A DNA stretch of 64,000 nucleotides from Marvania coccoides (Eukaryota > Chlorophyta > Trebouxiophyceae > Chlorellales > Chlorellaceae), in the NCBI GenBank assembly GCA_963854735.1, contig OY978101.1, positions 1,488,001 to 1,552,000 of the forward strand, given 5' to 3'. The notes beneath the pieces were generated by a model. The model searched no databases, was not told the DNA's origin, and saw only the letters and a program-made list of their open reading frames with translations. Each line of letters starts with the position of its first letter. Within the stretch, counting starts at the first letter, position 1. The translations under genes were made by a program, and so were the position numbers. This document shows positions 36,501 through 47,079 of the stretch, piece by piece.

Positions 36501-36654
36501 GGCTTGCCTGGGTGACACAGACCCGCCGGGCTGTTCAGCAGTCCCCCGAGAGGTAGCGGCAAGGGGAAGAAGAGGGGCGTCGCTGTGAGGTCCCGCCAGC
36601 TTTCCTCGCCGTTCTAACGCGCCCGAGAGCCTCCCACTGACACAGTGGGCGGAT
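33573..36654 (-). CDS. Glycerol-3-phosphate permease-like transporter (SLC37/MFS)
   Basis: This is a major-facilitator organophosphate antiporter-like protein. Exons recognised are 36654-36508, 36401-36134, 35959-35794, 35635-34662 and 34493-33573; about 825 codons are visible and the 5' start is missing. Family blocks are clear: LVLTFLCYAAYHASRKPPSI, GDLDLAFLGSYALGMFVSGH, GLLQATGWPSVVSVMANWFG, GKRGLIMGIWNAHTSIGNIA and WGWSFVVPG. A long hydrophilic loop with a His-rich stretch (EAHHHLHPPHGRH) splits the two six-helix halves. The N-terminal part is Arg/Ser/Ala-rich and may be a transit peptide. The first visible exon starts in mid-codon, so another exon lies upstream. The join from 36508 to 36401 uses a GC donor (CAG followed by GCAAGC). 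Confidence 0.85.
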
Positions 36655-37937
36655 CTGCAGAGGGGATGGACGAGAAAATGTTTTGAGATGATTGATTCAA
36701 TCGACCGCAAAAAGGAGCGTCGTCGGCGATCCACAACCAAACGGAGATACAAAATTTCACTGTATTTACGATCTGCGGCCTGAACATGCCCCGTTTTTAA
36801 TTAAATGACGGCCTTTTCTCACCTCTTGCACGCCGAAGATCAAATTAAAGAGCAGTCTTTGAGTAAAGCGGCGCGCTGCTGCGGTTTTCACACGTATATC
36901 TATCGATTGAATGTATATGATATGCCACCAGCGGCGATCGAGTAAAACTTTATTAAATGACACTCTGCAGACAATTCTTTCTTCTTCCTCAGAGCTCTTC
37001 TGAGTTGAGAGATTGGCAGAGACAGCGGTGCGCAGAGGGCTGTGCCTGCCATGATGCAACCAGATCGTGCTGTGAAGAGGAGCTGCAAGGCAACATTTTT
37101 GCAAGGCAACATTTTTAGTTGCAAGGCAACATTTTTAGTTCTGTTGTGAGGCCGCCGCAGTTCGCCGCCGCTCAGCGGAAGAGGCTCTTCTCAAATAAAA
37201 TGTTCTTATTTCTGGCTTACATGCATACTGAATCAAACATAGTAAGCAACCATGCATAAAGACGCCCCAAAAACTCGGGCTAAGGCTCTCTCTTCAGACG
37301 CCACGGCATGCACGGAAAAGCCCGCCGATGGCTGTTTGGATTGCCACAAAGGGAGAGAGCAGAATCTGCAGCAGGTTGGAGGAGACCATATCGCGGAATA
37401 GTGAGTTGAAGTCGAGTAATGCCGCTGTGATAAAAACGCGGTAAACAAATTTCCAGTTTTTTGCTCACCTGCTTAATGCCCGATATGATTGAGCCTGAGC
37501 GCCCCGCTCCAGTGGATCTTCTACGAAAATATAAAAAGACGTCAAAATGAGGACCGGAAGAGGCGGGCAGAACGCATTTTCTCTCTCCAGGCACCCAGCA
37601 CTCACTTGATGGCCATGTTGCTGCTAGAGGGAGAGCTTGCCCGTTTTTTTGCTTTGAAATGATTCAAAATACTCTAGAATAAAGTGAAACCGAGACAGGA
37701 AGGGGGGAATCTATGGCAGCGAAGGAAGCTCCCTACTCCCTCCTGCAGGACACTCACAGGATGCTGGATCCAGCTGGTTGGAAAGACCAGAAGTGCAGCG
37801 TCGGAGAAAAGGCCTGGGAAGGCCTTGAACAGCACTTCGAAATAAAAGAAAATTCACTGAGGACAAGTAGCGGTGGCCTCAAAAACTTTTGGCCCTTTTT
37901 TCACACCTGAAAACATTTTTTCCGACATCATAAAAAA
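36655..37937. other. Unresolved region with possible 5' exons and short repeats
   Basis: On the minus strand there are several exon-like pieces. An ATG at 37051 opens a transit-like frame (MAGTALCAPLSLPISQLRR) and could supply the first exon of the permease through a weak GT donor. At 37615 a short ATG exon (Met-Ala-Ile-Lys) has a good GTGAGT donor, with a further exon near 37470-37520. None of these can be joined with confidence. At 37085, 37101 and 37121 a 16-base unit (GCAAGGCAACATTTTT) is repeated three times, the last two copies extended to 20 bases. Confidence 0.35.
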
Positions 37938-39708
37938 TGTCCACCTCAACACCTTCGTTTGCCGTTGACGATGAGGTCTACGTCGTTGTAGAAATGAAAA
38001 TGGATGCATTTGCGGAGCCGATAACCTTGGGAGCGGCAAAGGCGCGCATTTCCAAGGCCGCAGGGCACCGACGGAGAAGCTGACTTACGAAGCCCAACTC
38101 ACCGTAAAGAAAGACAACGTGGAATTCACTGTGAAATGTGTGACAGTGCCCAGCGAGTTGATTCTCGCCGCGGAACCCACTCCCAAGCAAGCCCGGGATG
38201 CCTCTACTGTCGCCTACGTCCACCGCTCCTTCCCGACCGCCACCGTTCCTCTGCCATGGCTTCCCCCTTCCTTCGAGCCGGAGATGTCTTTCCCTGTGCA
38301 GGGGCCCATCGAGGAGTTCACTGACGACACGGCGTCCCAAAGGGAAATGCAGCGCAGGCTGCGCAACGTAGAGAAAGTGAGTGCAAAGTCCCAAAGAGTG
38401 GAGAGTTAATGAGAGTTTTTGTGGGCTAGCGTGCCCATGATTTAGAAGTTGTTTGAGGGTCAGCGTACCCTAGAATGAGTTGCAGAATTATGGGCCAGCG
38501 TGCCCATGATTTAGTAGTTGTTTGAGGGTCAGCGTACCCTAGAATGAGTTGCAGAATTATGGGCCAGCGTGCCCATGATTTAGTAGTTGTTTGAGGGTCA
38601 GCGTACCCTAGAATGAGTTGCAGAATTATGGGCCAGCGTGCCCATGATTTAGTAGTTGTTGAGGGCCAGCGTGCCCTAGAATGAGTTGCAGAATTGTGGG
38701 CCAGCGTGCTCATGATTTAGAACTTGTTTAAGGGCCAGCTTGCCCTAGAATGAGTTGCACAATTGTGGGCCAGCGTGTCCATGAACTGAAGGACGGGCCA
38801 ATACGCCCTCAGTAGCGATGAATTTGATTCAGCTGATTAGCCACTTCGGCTAATTCAGCGAAAAATAAATACTTTAATGCTGTCATACTTTTCTTCCAGA
38901 GCCTTTTGAATAGTTTTTGAAATTATCTGGCCTAAATCATTTGTTCACCTATTGAATGCAGGAAATCGACGACAGCAAAACCTCCACCGAGCCCTCCATC
39001 CTGGCTGCCCTGGCCCGCACCACCTACACCACCGCGTACGACAACTTCAACGACAAGCTCAGCAACTGCATTGCCGTCCTCGGGTGGGCGGGCTTCAGGG
39101 TTACCTCCAACAGCAAGAAACTGCAGTCCGCGTTCCAAGACGCCCAGCACCTCCTGCAGGAGCCCTCCCTGCTGGTCATCAACGCCCTCTTCCTCAACCA
39201 CTTCATCCTTATGGGAGTGGCAACGGTTGAGGACTTTGCGGGCTCCATCGGTGCTGCCACCCACGTGCGTGTTGCGCTAGGCCAGTTTAAGCGGCAGCTC
39301 AACAAGAAGCTGTGGCACCACTCCCACGGCCAGCTGAACGCAGACGTGGTGGAGGGGTTCGTAGCTGACGTTTCCGACCAGGTGGACAAGCTGTGGGACA
39401 GCTTCTACGCGGAGCAGAAGTCCCTGAAGAAGATGGGCAGCCAGATTGGGGTCCGCAGCCCCTCTCAGGTGGCCGGGCGTGGAGGCCCAGCTTCCCAGCA
39501 GTTCTGCCGATACGTGGTGAACGGGCAATGCACCCGCCAGACCCAGGGTATCCACTGCCCGTTCATGCACGACTGGAGCTCGCAGGGGACGCAGTTTGTG
39601 CCTTACCAGCCGTCTGGGGCACGCAGTGGCGTGCACAGCGGTGGCGGCAGGACTGGCGGGCCGCCTCTGAGTTCCAGGCCTTCAGTGCAAAGTTCTGTTC
39701 AAAAGTGA
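37938..39708 (+). CDS. Gag-like / CCCH zinc-finger protein, possibly from a retroelement, reading frame disturbed
   Basis: A first segment from the ATG at 37938 (MSTSTPSFAVDDEVYVV) runs open to a TGA near 38080. The continuing frame (TYEAQLTVKKDNVEFTVK onward) is shifted, so there is either a very short unseen intron or a frameshift. The rest is coherent: an exon ending 38376 (GTGAGT donor) joins the exon 38962-39708 with matching phase. The long exon has helical capsid-like sequence and a C-terminal Cys/His cluster (FCRYVVNGQCTRQTQGIHC then PFMH), spaced as a CCCH-like finger, then a Gly/Ser tail. A Gag origin is an inference from the helical region plus zinc finger and the decayed open frames that follow. 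Confidence 0.4.
38420..38790. repeat. 69-bp minisatellite inside an intron
   Basis: Five to six head-to-tail copies of a 69-base unit (one copy is 68) occupy the intron of the gag-like gene. Successive GGGC cores start at 38423, 38492, 38561, 38630, 38698 and 38767. Each unit contains two related half-units, GGGCCAGCGTGCCC and GGTCAGCGTACCC, both of which are short palindromes. Because 69 is divisible by three, the array reads open on the minus strand for about 95 codons, but this is an artefact of the period. Diverged cores also occur at about 38795 and 39760. Confidence 0.85.
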
Positions 39709-39828
39709 GCAGTTAGTTATGCTAAGCAGTTGTAGAAGTTAATAAATTGTGCTTTCAAGTGGGCTAGCGAGCCTTAAACAAAGTTTATAATTCCCAGTTT
39801 GTTTGAAATCAGAATATAAATTTAGCGC

Positions 39829-40573
39829 ATGATGGGCATCCTGAAAGTTATGCCATTTGAAAAATGTAGGGATTCTTGTGTTGAAGAACTGATTGATGTA
39901 GAGGCTGAACCTTTCGAATTCCCAGAAGAATTCGCTGGAGAGGAGTGGGAAGAATATTATCCCTTCACTGCAGCGGAGCTGGCACAGCAAATATCAGGTG
40001 AAGCACCTGGAAGCAATGAGTATCCTTCCGTGCACCCAGAGATGAGGCACAGTGAGGCAGCCTGGAAGGAGCTATGGATCAACGAGCTTGGACTAAAACC
40101 CTGGCACGTGGGCGTCCGAATTGACGACACGGCTATGTGGTTTGCAGAGACAGCTCCAGCCAAGGTTGAGACAACCAGGGAGCCTGTTGCAGCAGATGCA
40201 GCAGGGCATCACTTTAGAAGAGTACCTACAAAAGAGAGCAGAAATTGCTGATTGGAATGAAGAAATTTATTTTCCTGCGAGCTGTTCGTTATTTATTCAT
40301 GCCTGGCAGATATATGTAGAGGAGCTGGGCGAAGATCAAGAAGCTAAGCAGCTCCTGGACTGGCTGGAAAACGTCTACCAGTTGAACTTCATCAGCTCAT
40401 CAGCGGAGGAGCAGTCAGAGAGGCCTGGACGCGCTGCGCAGGGCAAGATGTTGCGCAGCATGCTATCTAAATGGTTTCCTGGTCGAATGGAACAGCTAAT
40501 GAAAGGGGACCAGCCGCAGCAGCTCTATATGCCAAACCTCAGGTCTGCTTTCAACTTCTCTGACTGGCCATAG
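39829..40573 (+). pseudogene. Two overlapping frames of a possible decayed mobile-element gene
   Basis: An open frame from 39829 to 40251 (acidic: EPFEFPEEFAGEEWEEYYPF) is followed in a different frame by coherent sequence to 40573 (ITLEEYLQKRAEIADWNEEI, then SRPGRAAQGKML-like and QQLYMPNLRSAF). They overlap near 40190 and look like one protein broken by a frameshift. I do not recognise the family, and no reverse transcriptase or integrase motif is visible. Proximity to the gag-like gene suggests the same element. Confidence 0.35.
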
Positions 40574-41122
40574 TCCCGAAACGCTTGCGCAACAGGCACG
40601 GGACGTACGTCGGGCAAATAGTTAATGCCGGTGTGGAAGCTCAACGCCAACCCCATCGCATGGCGGTGGTGCTGCGGCAGAACAGCACCGTATCAAAGCG
40701 CAGAGTAGCCCGCAGCAGCAGTAGAAGAAGGTGCAGGGGCTGAACCAGAAGTTTGATTCTGCAGCACCTGAGCCACCATGCCGCGCAGTTCGGCCACCTG
40801 CGCAAAAGATTGGGTGAGTAAATGTGAGTAAAAGAGGTGTTGGCGAGCCAACGCAGAGGTTTGGGCAGGAGGGAATAATCAGTCTGGGGCTGACAGCCTG
40901 TGCAAAAACACTGGCATATGTTGCTGGCCCCAGGCAACCTCATCTCCTAGCCAAACTCTTTATGGCTTGTCCATCAGTGAGACAGATTTCCAGCGTTTGA
41001 AGCTTTCCATCAAAGCTGCATGAGTCACTGCGCCACTACTACTGTGCTCATTGATTTTTTTTCCTCCCTTGGACGGCTTCACTTCCGAAGTTCTCGCTTT
41101 TTTAAATCGTTTAGAATCTGCA
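40574..41122. other. Spacer with a possible minus-strand exon remnant
   Basis: At 40797-40693 on the minus strand an acceptor-like AG precedes a short frame (VAELRGMVAQVLQNQTSGS, stop at 40693) that looks like the coiled-coil end of a protein. No upstream exon can be joined, so it may be part of the same decayed element. The rest shows no gene. Confidence 0.25.
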
Positions 41123-41968
41123 ATGAGCAGCGGCAACGTCATGGAGAAGGAAATTGGCGAGGGCTCTTCAAACCCCACGGGCGCGTATTCTGGAGAGATC
41201 AGCCCCCACAAAGCAACTTTGCACATAGAAGGCGCCGAAGAAATCTCTACGCCCCCTGGCGGCGAGGAGCGCCGCGGAACCGTGGGTGAGCTGAGAACTT
41301 TAATTCTGGCAAAAAAAAAAAATCTCAAAAATATAATTACCATAAACACACTGCGGCCATGCTATAACCTGCATGTATCTCTGTATATCAATCCCCACGT
41401 TGAAAAAGCGCAGAGGTGCACCGTGTTGCCACCACAGCAGTGAGCCCCCGCTACAGCACCACACTGCGGGCGCCCCTTAGTCGCTCCCCCCACGCCCCTG
41501 GCCCCCAGATGTTCGACAAGCAGTACATGCCCTTCGCCGCAGGTGCGCGATTCTGTTACCCTCCAATTTGAAATTTGAATAGAAGCCAACGTAGCATTTT
41601 TTTTCTTTTTCCTGCCTTCTTTTCAGGATTCTCCCACATGGCTGACGAAGCTGCCGTGTACCGCTCCAGCCGCCTGCATGCCATCAACCCCACGGCTGCG
41701 GTGACTGAGGACATCAGCTATCTGTGGACTTTGGATTCGGGACGTGTGACACCCGCGGCTTTAGCCTCGAACCCCGACACCTCCGCCGAGTTCGTGCGCA
41801 ACACCGCCACCCAGGCAAGACTTTGTTTGCCTTAAATGGGGCAGTTTCACGCCATCTCTTCTGGTCGGGATTTTTTTCACCAGCCTTCGATACAATTTCC
41901 ACCTGGGTTTTCATGCTGTGCAGTCCCAAGGAGGGATGTTCAAGAGGCTGATGAAGCCCATCGAGTGA
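41123..41968 (+). CDS. Small orphan protein
   Basis: Four exons (41123-41285, 41438-41542, 41627-41814, 41924-41968) join in phase to give 166 residues. I recognise no family. The N-terminal half is Gly/Glu/Ser-rich (VMEKEIGEGSSNPTGAYSGE). The C-terminal half is more ordered (FDKQYMPFAAGFSHMADEAA, VYRSSRLHAINPTAAVTEDI, MFKRLMKPIE). No signal peptide or membrane segment is seen. The third intron needs a GC donor (CAG followed by GCAAGA). At the second exon the acceptor is CAG CAG, so two alternative starts one codon apart are possible. Confidence 0.6.
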
Positions 41969-42195
41969 GAAATTAACGGCTGCATGGGAGGGCATGCTCA
42001 TAAAGGAGCAGGCAGCTGGCCAGGGGCATCATGGAAAGGAAACCCGAAACTTGAAACGTAGGCATATTTTTGCTTTTGTTAATGCCTAATTAAATAAAAC
42101 TCAAAGTTGTGTATCCCATTTATGATGTTGGACTGCCGATGAATTGTAAATTTGTAGCTATTCGTCACGTTAAGATTAATTAAATCGCACCAAGA

Positions 42196-44564
42196 ATGAC
42201 AGACTTGAGCGTGTTTTCAGAGAAAGATTTTGATCCCAAGGCGTATATCAATGCCGCCTGTACGCGCAAGCCCAATGATCAGGCCCTCGATCGGTATGTC
42301 CCCTCATCCCATCTTGTCTCGACTCAAATTTGTTCGTTTTTTCACCTGAATTTTCTCTGGTTGCATTCAGATACCTCGCCGAGCTGGAGATGAAGCTTCA
42401 CCTGGGCGCGGAGGACATTGGACTGTACCTGCACGACCAGTCCAGCCGCGCCGCTCAGCGCATCCCCGTTGCTGTGCGCGAGCTGGCGCGCATCCGCGAG
42501 GACGCCCAGAACGTGCGCTCCTCCGTGGCCTCCACCCTCACTAAGCTGCAGGTGGATGCCTCCAACGGCGCGGCAGCCTCCGCGCTGGGCTCTTTAGAAA
42601 AACTCGACTGTGTGAAGCAGAGGATGGAGGACGCCTGCTCTACGCTCAAAGAAGCGGCGGGGCTGTCCACCCTGTTCCACCTGGTGGACGACCTCTTCGC
42701 TTCAGGCGACCTCCCGCGCGTGGCAGACGCTTTAGCCGGCATCAGGCGTGGGCTAGCGGTGGTGGGAGACAGCGTCCCAGAGTTCCAGGGCGGGCAGCAA
42801 CGGCTGGAGCGGCTGGAGGACCGGTTTGCGGCGGCTGCAGAGGCCCCGCTGAAGGCGGCGCTGGCAGGGCAGCGTGGCGACGAGGCGGCGGCGCTGGCGG
42901 CGATGCTCCTGGCGCTGGGCCGCGAAGGAATGGTGGCTAAGGCCTATTTTGCAGCACGATCAGCCCCTCTGTGGGCGCTGTGGGACGGCTATACCGCGGG
43001 CACGCCCTTCATCAGCTGGGTTACGACCTTTTACGACCAAATTCTCCGCTCAGCAGCCGCAGAGTGTGAGTGGTGCAGTGCGTCGTTGCCAGAGCGGTAC
43101 CCAGACCTGGTGCTGGGCCTGCTGTCGTCGTTCTTCAACGCCATTGACAAGCCGCATCGCGCTCGCATGGCTGGGGCCCTCACCGGCGTGCCTGGCTCTC
43201 TGCTGCCTCTGGATCACCTGGAGCAGGCGGCGGCAGCAGCGGCAGACTTTTTAAACGGGCTGCGGCAGGAGCTGATGGCGGCGGGCGCGTGGGGGTCTGC
43301 CTCCGAGGATGGCGTGCCGCTGCTGCTGCAGGCGGCGGCACCGGTGGAGGGCGCCATTTCCCAATACCACGATAAAGAGCAGCAGTACCTCTCTGCGGAG
43401 CTGCCGCGGTTGATGGCGGCTGCCAAAGACCCCAGCTTGCCGCCGCAAGCCCTGCCGGCGGCGCTGGCTGAGACGGTGGACGGGGCTTTTGGGGCGGCAA
43501 GGGCGGCGCTGGCTCGCTGCGTCCGGCTCACCGGGGGTTCCGCGCTGCCGGCCCTGTCCCGCGTGCTGGACCGCGCGTTGCAACAGTACATCGCGGGCGT
43601 GCAGGCAGCTGTGGCTGCGATGCATGGCCGCAGCGGCAGCGGCGGAGGGGCAGCGCAGGCCGGAGAGCACAGCCACGCGCACTCTCCCACGGGGCCTGAA
43701 GCAGCGCTGCCGCTGCTGATGGTGGAAGCCCGCATGCAGCGCTGCTTGGCAGAGTGCGAGTCCGAAATTGCCGCCGCCGCCGCCGCAGCGGTGCCGGCGC
43801 TGCTGGCGGCCCCCTCCGCAGCGGACGTTGCCCCCGACGAGCCCCTCGCGCTGGCCACCCTGCGCCTCACTGCTCAGCCCTCCCTGCGGCAGCAGCTTTC
43901 TGCGTACAGCGCTAGCGTCCCCGGCAAGCTTCCCTCTGCCGCTTCTGAATTCTCGGACCTGGCAGCAAGGGTGGACGCGCTGGTGGAGCGCGCGCTCATC
44001 GCGCGCGTCGCTGGCCACTTCGCCGCGGTTCCAGGGCTGCCGGAGTGGCAGGCTCGCCCGGGGTCGTCAATCCAGCTTCCCTCCTTCACGCCCTACCCGC
44101 TGCAGTACATCACAGCAGCGGGCGAGTACCTCATGATGTTGCCGCAGCTGGTGGAGTCGGCGCTGGCATCGGAGGGCCCAGCAAACGAGGCCGCGGGCGG
44201 GGATGAAAAAGAGGAGGAAGAGGCGGCAGCGCTGGTGTCGGAATGGGTGGATCGCGGCGCTCTGGCTGCAACCAGGCTGTACCTGGACCAGCTGCGCAAC
44301 CTGAGGGGGCTGTCGCCGCAGGGATCGGGGCAGCTGGGAGCTGACATTGAGTACTTTAGTAATGTGCTGAGCACGCTGGGCCTGGCGGTGCCGCCTGCGC
44401 TGGCGGCCTGGCAGGCGGCGCTGATGGCGCCGGATGCGGCGGAGCTGAGGAGCTTGAGAGAGCTGGTGGCTGGGGAGGGAGGCTCGGAGGCGAAGGCGGC
44501 TGTGGAGACGGTGGCGAAGCTGCGTGGAGTGCAGCTGGGGACGGAGAAGGGCCCAGGGGCGTGA
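42196..44564 (+). CDS. COG7: Conserved oligomeric Golgi complex subunit 7
   Basis: COG7 belongs to lobe B of the COG tether, which guides retrograde vesicles at the Golgi. Exons are 42196-42293 and 42371-44564 (763 residues, as expected). The start MTDLSVFSEKDFDPKAYINA is the typical COG7 N terminus, followed by YLAELEMKLHLGAEDIGLYL and a long helical region (LREL-like coiled coils near residues 60-170). Later blocks, including LWDGYTAGTPFISWVTTFYD and LLSSFFNAIDKPH, fit the family, as does the conserved ITAAGEYLMMLPQLVE. Many Ala-rich insertions reflect the high GC. Confidence 0.9.
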
Positions 44565-44859
44565 ATTTTTTGATGGAACTTGAATTGAGTATATGCGGAA
44601 CATTGTGAATGTAAAGACAAGATGAATTTTGGTTGAACAGGCTGCTCCCTTTGAGTCAGCACAGACGGCGGAGACTTTGGCGCTGTGGAAAAAGTGGCAG
44701 TGAACAGTTTACCTCACAAACACAAATACATTATTTTTTTATGAACCCGTTCACTTATTTTCTATGACATGCATGAGGAAACTGACGAAAATGAGAACTC
44801 TGGGAGCTTCGAAATTAAATCAGATTCACGAACATTTTGAAAATTAAAGCCTTTCGCGA
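44565..44859. other. Short tandem spacer
   Basis: This gap between COG7 and the Smr gene holds a 3' UTR with a TGTAA near 44612 and presumably the next promoter. No gene is seen. Confidence 0.35.
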
Positions 44860-46959
44860 ATGAACTTTGCCTCTGGACATCACAGAGGGTGGTGGCCGTC
44901 GCATCCTTCAGCCTCAACGCAGCCAACTGTAGCCGCAGGCCGTTCTCCGTCCCCGACACGCCTGCCCCTCCCGTCGTCTCTACAAACTCAACACAGCTCT
45001 TCTTCTCCCTTCCCTTCCCCACCGCCGCCGCCCTCCCACATTTGGACGTATCATAATCTCACGAACGCCTCGCCTGTGTACCCTACCACCCCCCCAAACC
45101 AACCACTAGCTGCCGGTGCCTCTGGCGGAGCAACCAGCGATGCTGCCTCGCCCAGCGCCGTTCAACAGCAGTCTATTGAAGGAGGGGGAGAAGAGGATGA
45201 AGAATCTCTGGCACCGCTGTACGTTGGGTGTTTCCTTGCTGGCCCCAGCAGGCAGAGAATATTGGAAAGGACTCCGCCGCAGCACTGCTCAGTCTCAGCC
45301 CACCACCTCACGCTGCAGTACCGACCGACCCTGAAAGAGTGCCTGAACCTGCCCTGGGGCGCCTACGCTTCTTTGCCTGTCATTGGGGCGGCTGCAGACG
45401 AACGAGCGCATGCCCTGGAGGCGAGTGACACAAAAAAAAAAAAAAATGTTTTTAAGGTTTAGTTTTCCTTTATTCCTCCCACTCGTCAATAACATATATG
45501 GTTTATCTCTTTCTTTATCTTATTTCAGGTCCATCTTCCCGCCTGGTTGGCGCCTTACTTCAAAAATCCATCACCGCCCCACGTCACAATTTCCACCGCA
45601 GCTGAAGTGCCCGCAAAGGACGCAGGGCCGCTGATTGAAGCCGCTCGCAACGGCGGAGCATGCGCAGTGGAGCTGAAGCAGCAAATGGTGCTGCATGGGG
45701 TGGTGGGGGTGTGTCTGACAGACCGGAGAGTTGTTTACTCAGCGGGGGAGCTGCAGGAGGCACTACGTGCAGCAGCAGCAGCAGCTGGGGGAGGGGGTGA
45801 AGGAGGAGGAGGAGACCAAGAGAAAGATGAGGCGGAAGAGGATGGAGACCATCCTTCTGGTCCTGTCGGCAACAGGACTAGTGGCAGCGTCGGCGGCGAC
45901 AGTGGTGGGCTGGGGAGATTTGAGCGAGAATCAGAGATGCTGCGGCTGGCGATGGATGAGCTGCTGGTGGTGGACGAAAGGATCGGCAGAGGCAACGGCA
46001 ACGAGAGCAGCACTTTACGGGGAGACAATTCCCGGAGGAGAAGAAGTAGAAACGTGGAAGAGGAGCCGGCAGCAGCGATGGAGGCGGAAACAGCGGCAAC
46101 AACTGAGCAGGGCATCGATTTGGTGTCTGTAATGCGGAGCCTGCTGCCTCCCTTCCCCTCCTCCCGCCCTTCCACCCTTTCACCACCAGGAAAAGGCAGC
46201 AATCCCTCCGCTTCCGCCTCGTCTTCTCCAGAAGAAGACGAAGGGCTCGCAGGCTGCTGGCAGGGCCTCCCTGAGCAGCCAAGAGCGCGCTTCCAAATGA
46301 ATGCATGGACTAACACAGCCATATCGTCATTCTTAAGGAGTGGCAGCAACAGCAGGCAGGCTGTTGCGGGACAGTCGCCAGTCGCCAAGCCCTTGGGAAA
46401 TCGGCAAACCCGATCCGCAAAGGTGACGCCCCGGCAGCATTTGAATGAAGGAAAGTTGAGCGGCGAAGTTGGTGCTGCGGGAAGGAATGGAGGAGAGCAC
46501 GTGGCTGAGGCGCACCGTGACGTCATGCTGGAGCACGTAAATTTTATCGAAGCTGCCAACGCCGCCAAGCTCGCTGCCATGGCGCAGGGAGACGCCTGCG
46601 CTGCGCGCGTTCACGCTGACACCGCAAAGCGGCACTCGGCGGCTGCCGCCAGCGCTCGCCAGCGCGCCAGCACCGCAGCCTACCGTTCCCGCAACGCCGC
46701 AATTCTGAACGAATTCAAGCTGGACCTTCACGGCATGCACGTGAAAGAGGCGATGGACCTGCTGCAGCGGCACATAGCGCTGCTGGGCAGGTTGGACCAC
46801 CCTGGAGGCGTTCTGCTGCGCATCATTACAGGATATGGACAGCACAGCGTGGAGGGTCGGCCGAAAATTCTGCCGGCGGTGATTCGGTACCTGTCTGACG
46901 CTCGGATCTTTTTCGACACGCACGATTTTAACCCTGGGGAGGTGCGGGCGCTGCTGTGA
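44860..46959 (+). CDS. 2H-phosphoesterase-like domain fused to DUF1771 and Smr endonuclease domain
   Basis: Exons are 44860-45420 and 45529-46959 (663 residues). A Pro/Ser-rich N terminus leads to two His-x-Thr motifs: HLTLQYRPT (His 149) and HVTIST (His 205), separated by LPWGAYASLPVIGAAADERA. This is the pattern of 2H cyclic phosphodiesterases. A low-complexity acidic linker follows. A DUF1771-like helical region (MAQGDACAARVHADTAKRHS) then precedes an Smr domain beginning LDLHGMHVKEAMDLL at about 585 and carrying ITGYGQHS at about 620. Smr proteins such as yeast Cue2 and animal NONU-1 cut mRNA at stalled ribosomes. The two domains could cut RNA and then process the cyclic-phosphate end; that coupling is inference. 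The intron needs a GC donor (GAG followed by GCGAGT). The start codon may be further upstream. Confidence 0.75.
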
Positions 46960-47079
46960 CGATGCCCTATCCCCGGCCCTTGCCCGCAAGCGCCGCCATC
47001 GTAGTTTGTTTCTTGTAGAAAGCAGAGGCAATACGCCAAGAAAACCATTTTTTTGTTTTCTGTAAAGACTTTGGACACG

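Noticed and set aside
38426..38713. Minus-strand open frame of 95 codons with a repeated peptide
   Set aside because: It arises only because the minisatellite period (69) is a multiple of three; there is no start context, splice support or composition like real genes.
43251..44018. Minus-strand frame within COG7
   Set aside because: Shadow frame produced by codon bias; Arg/His/Gln-rich and without known domains.
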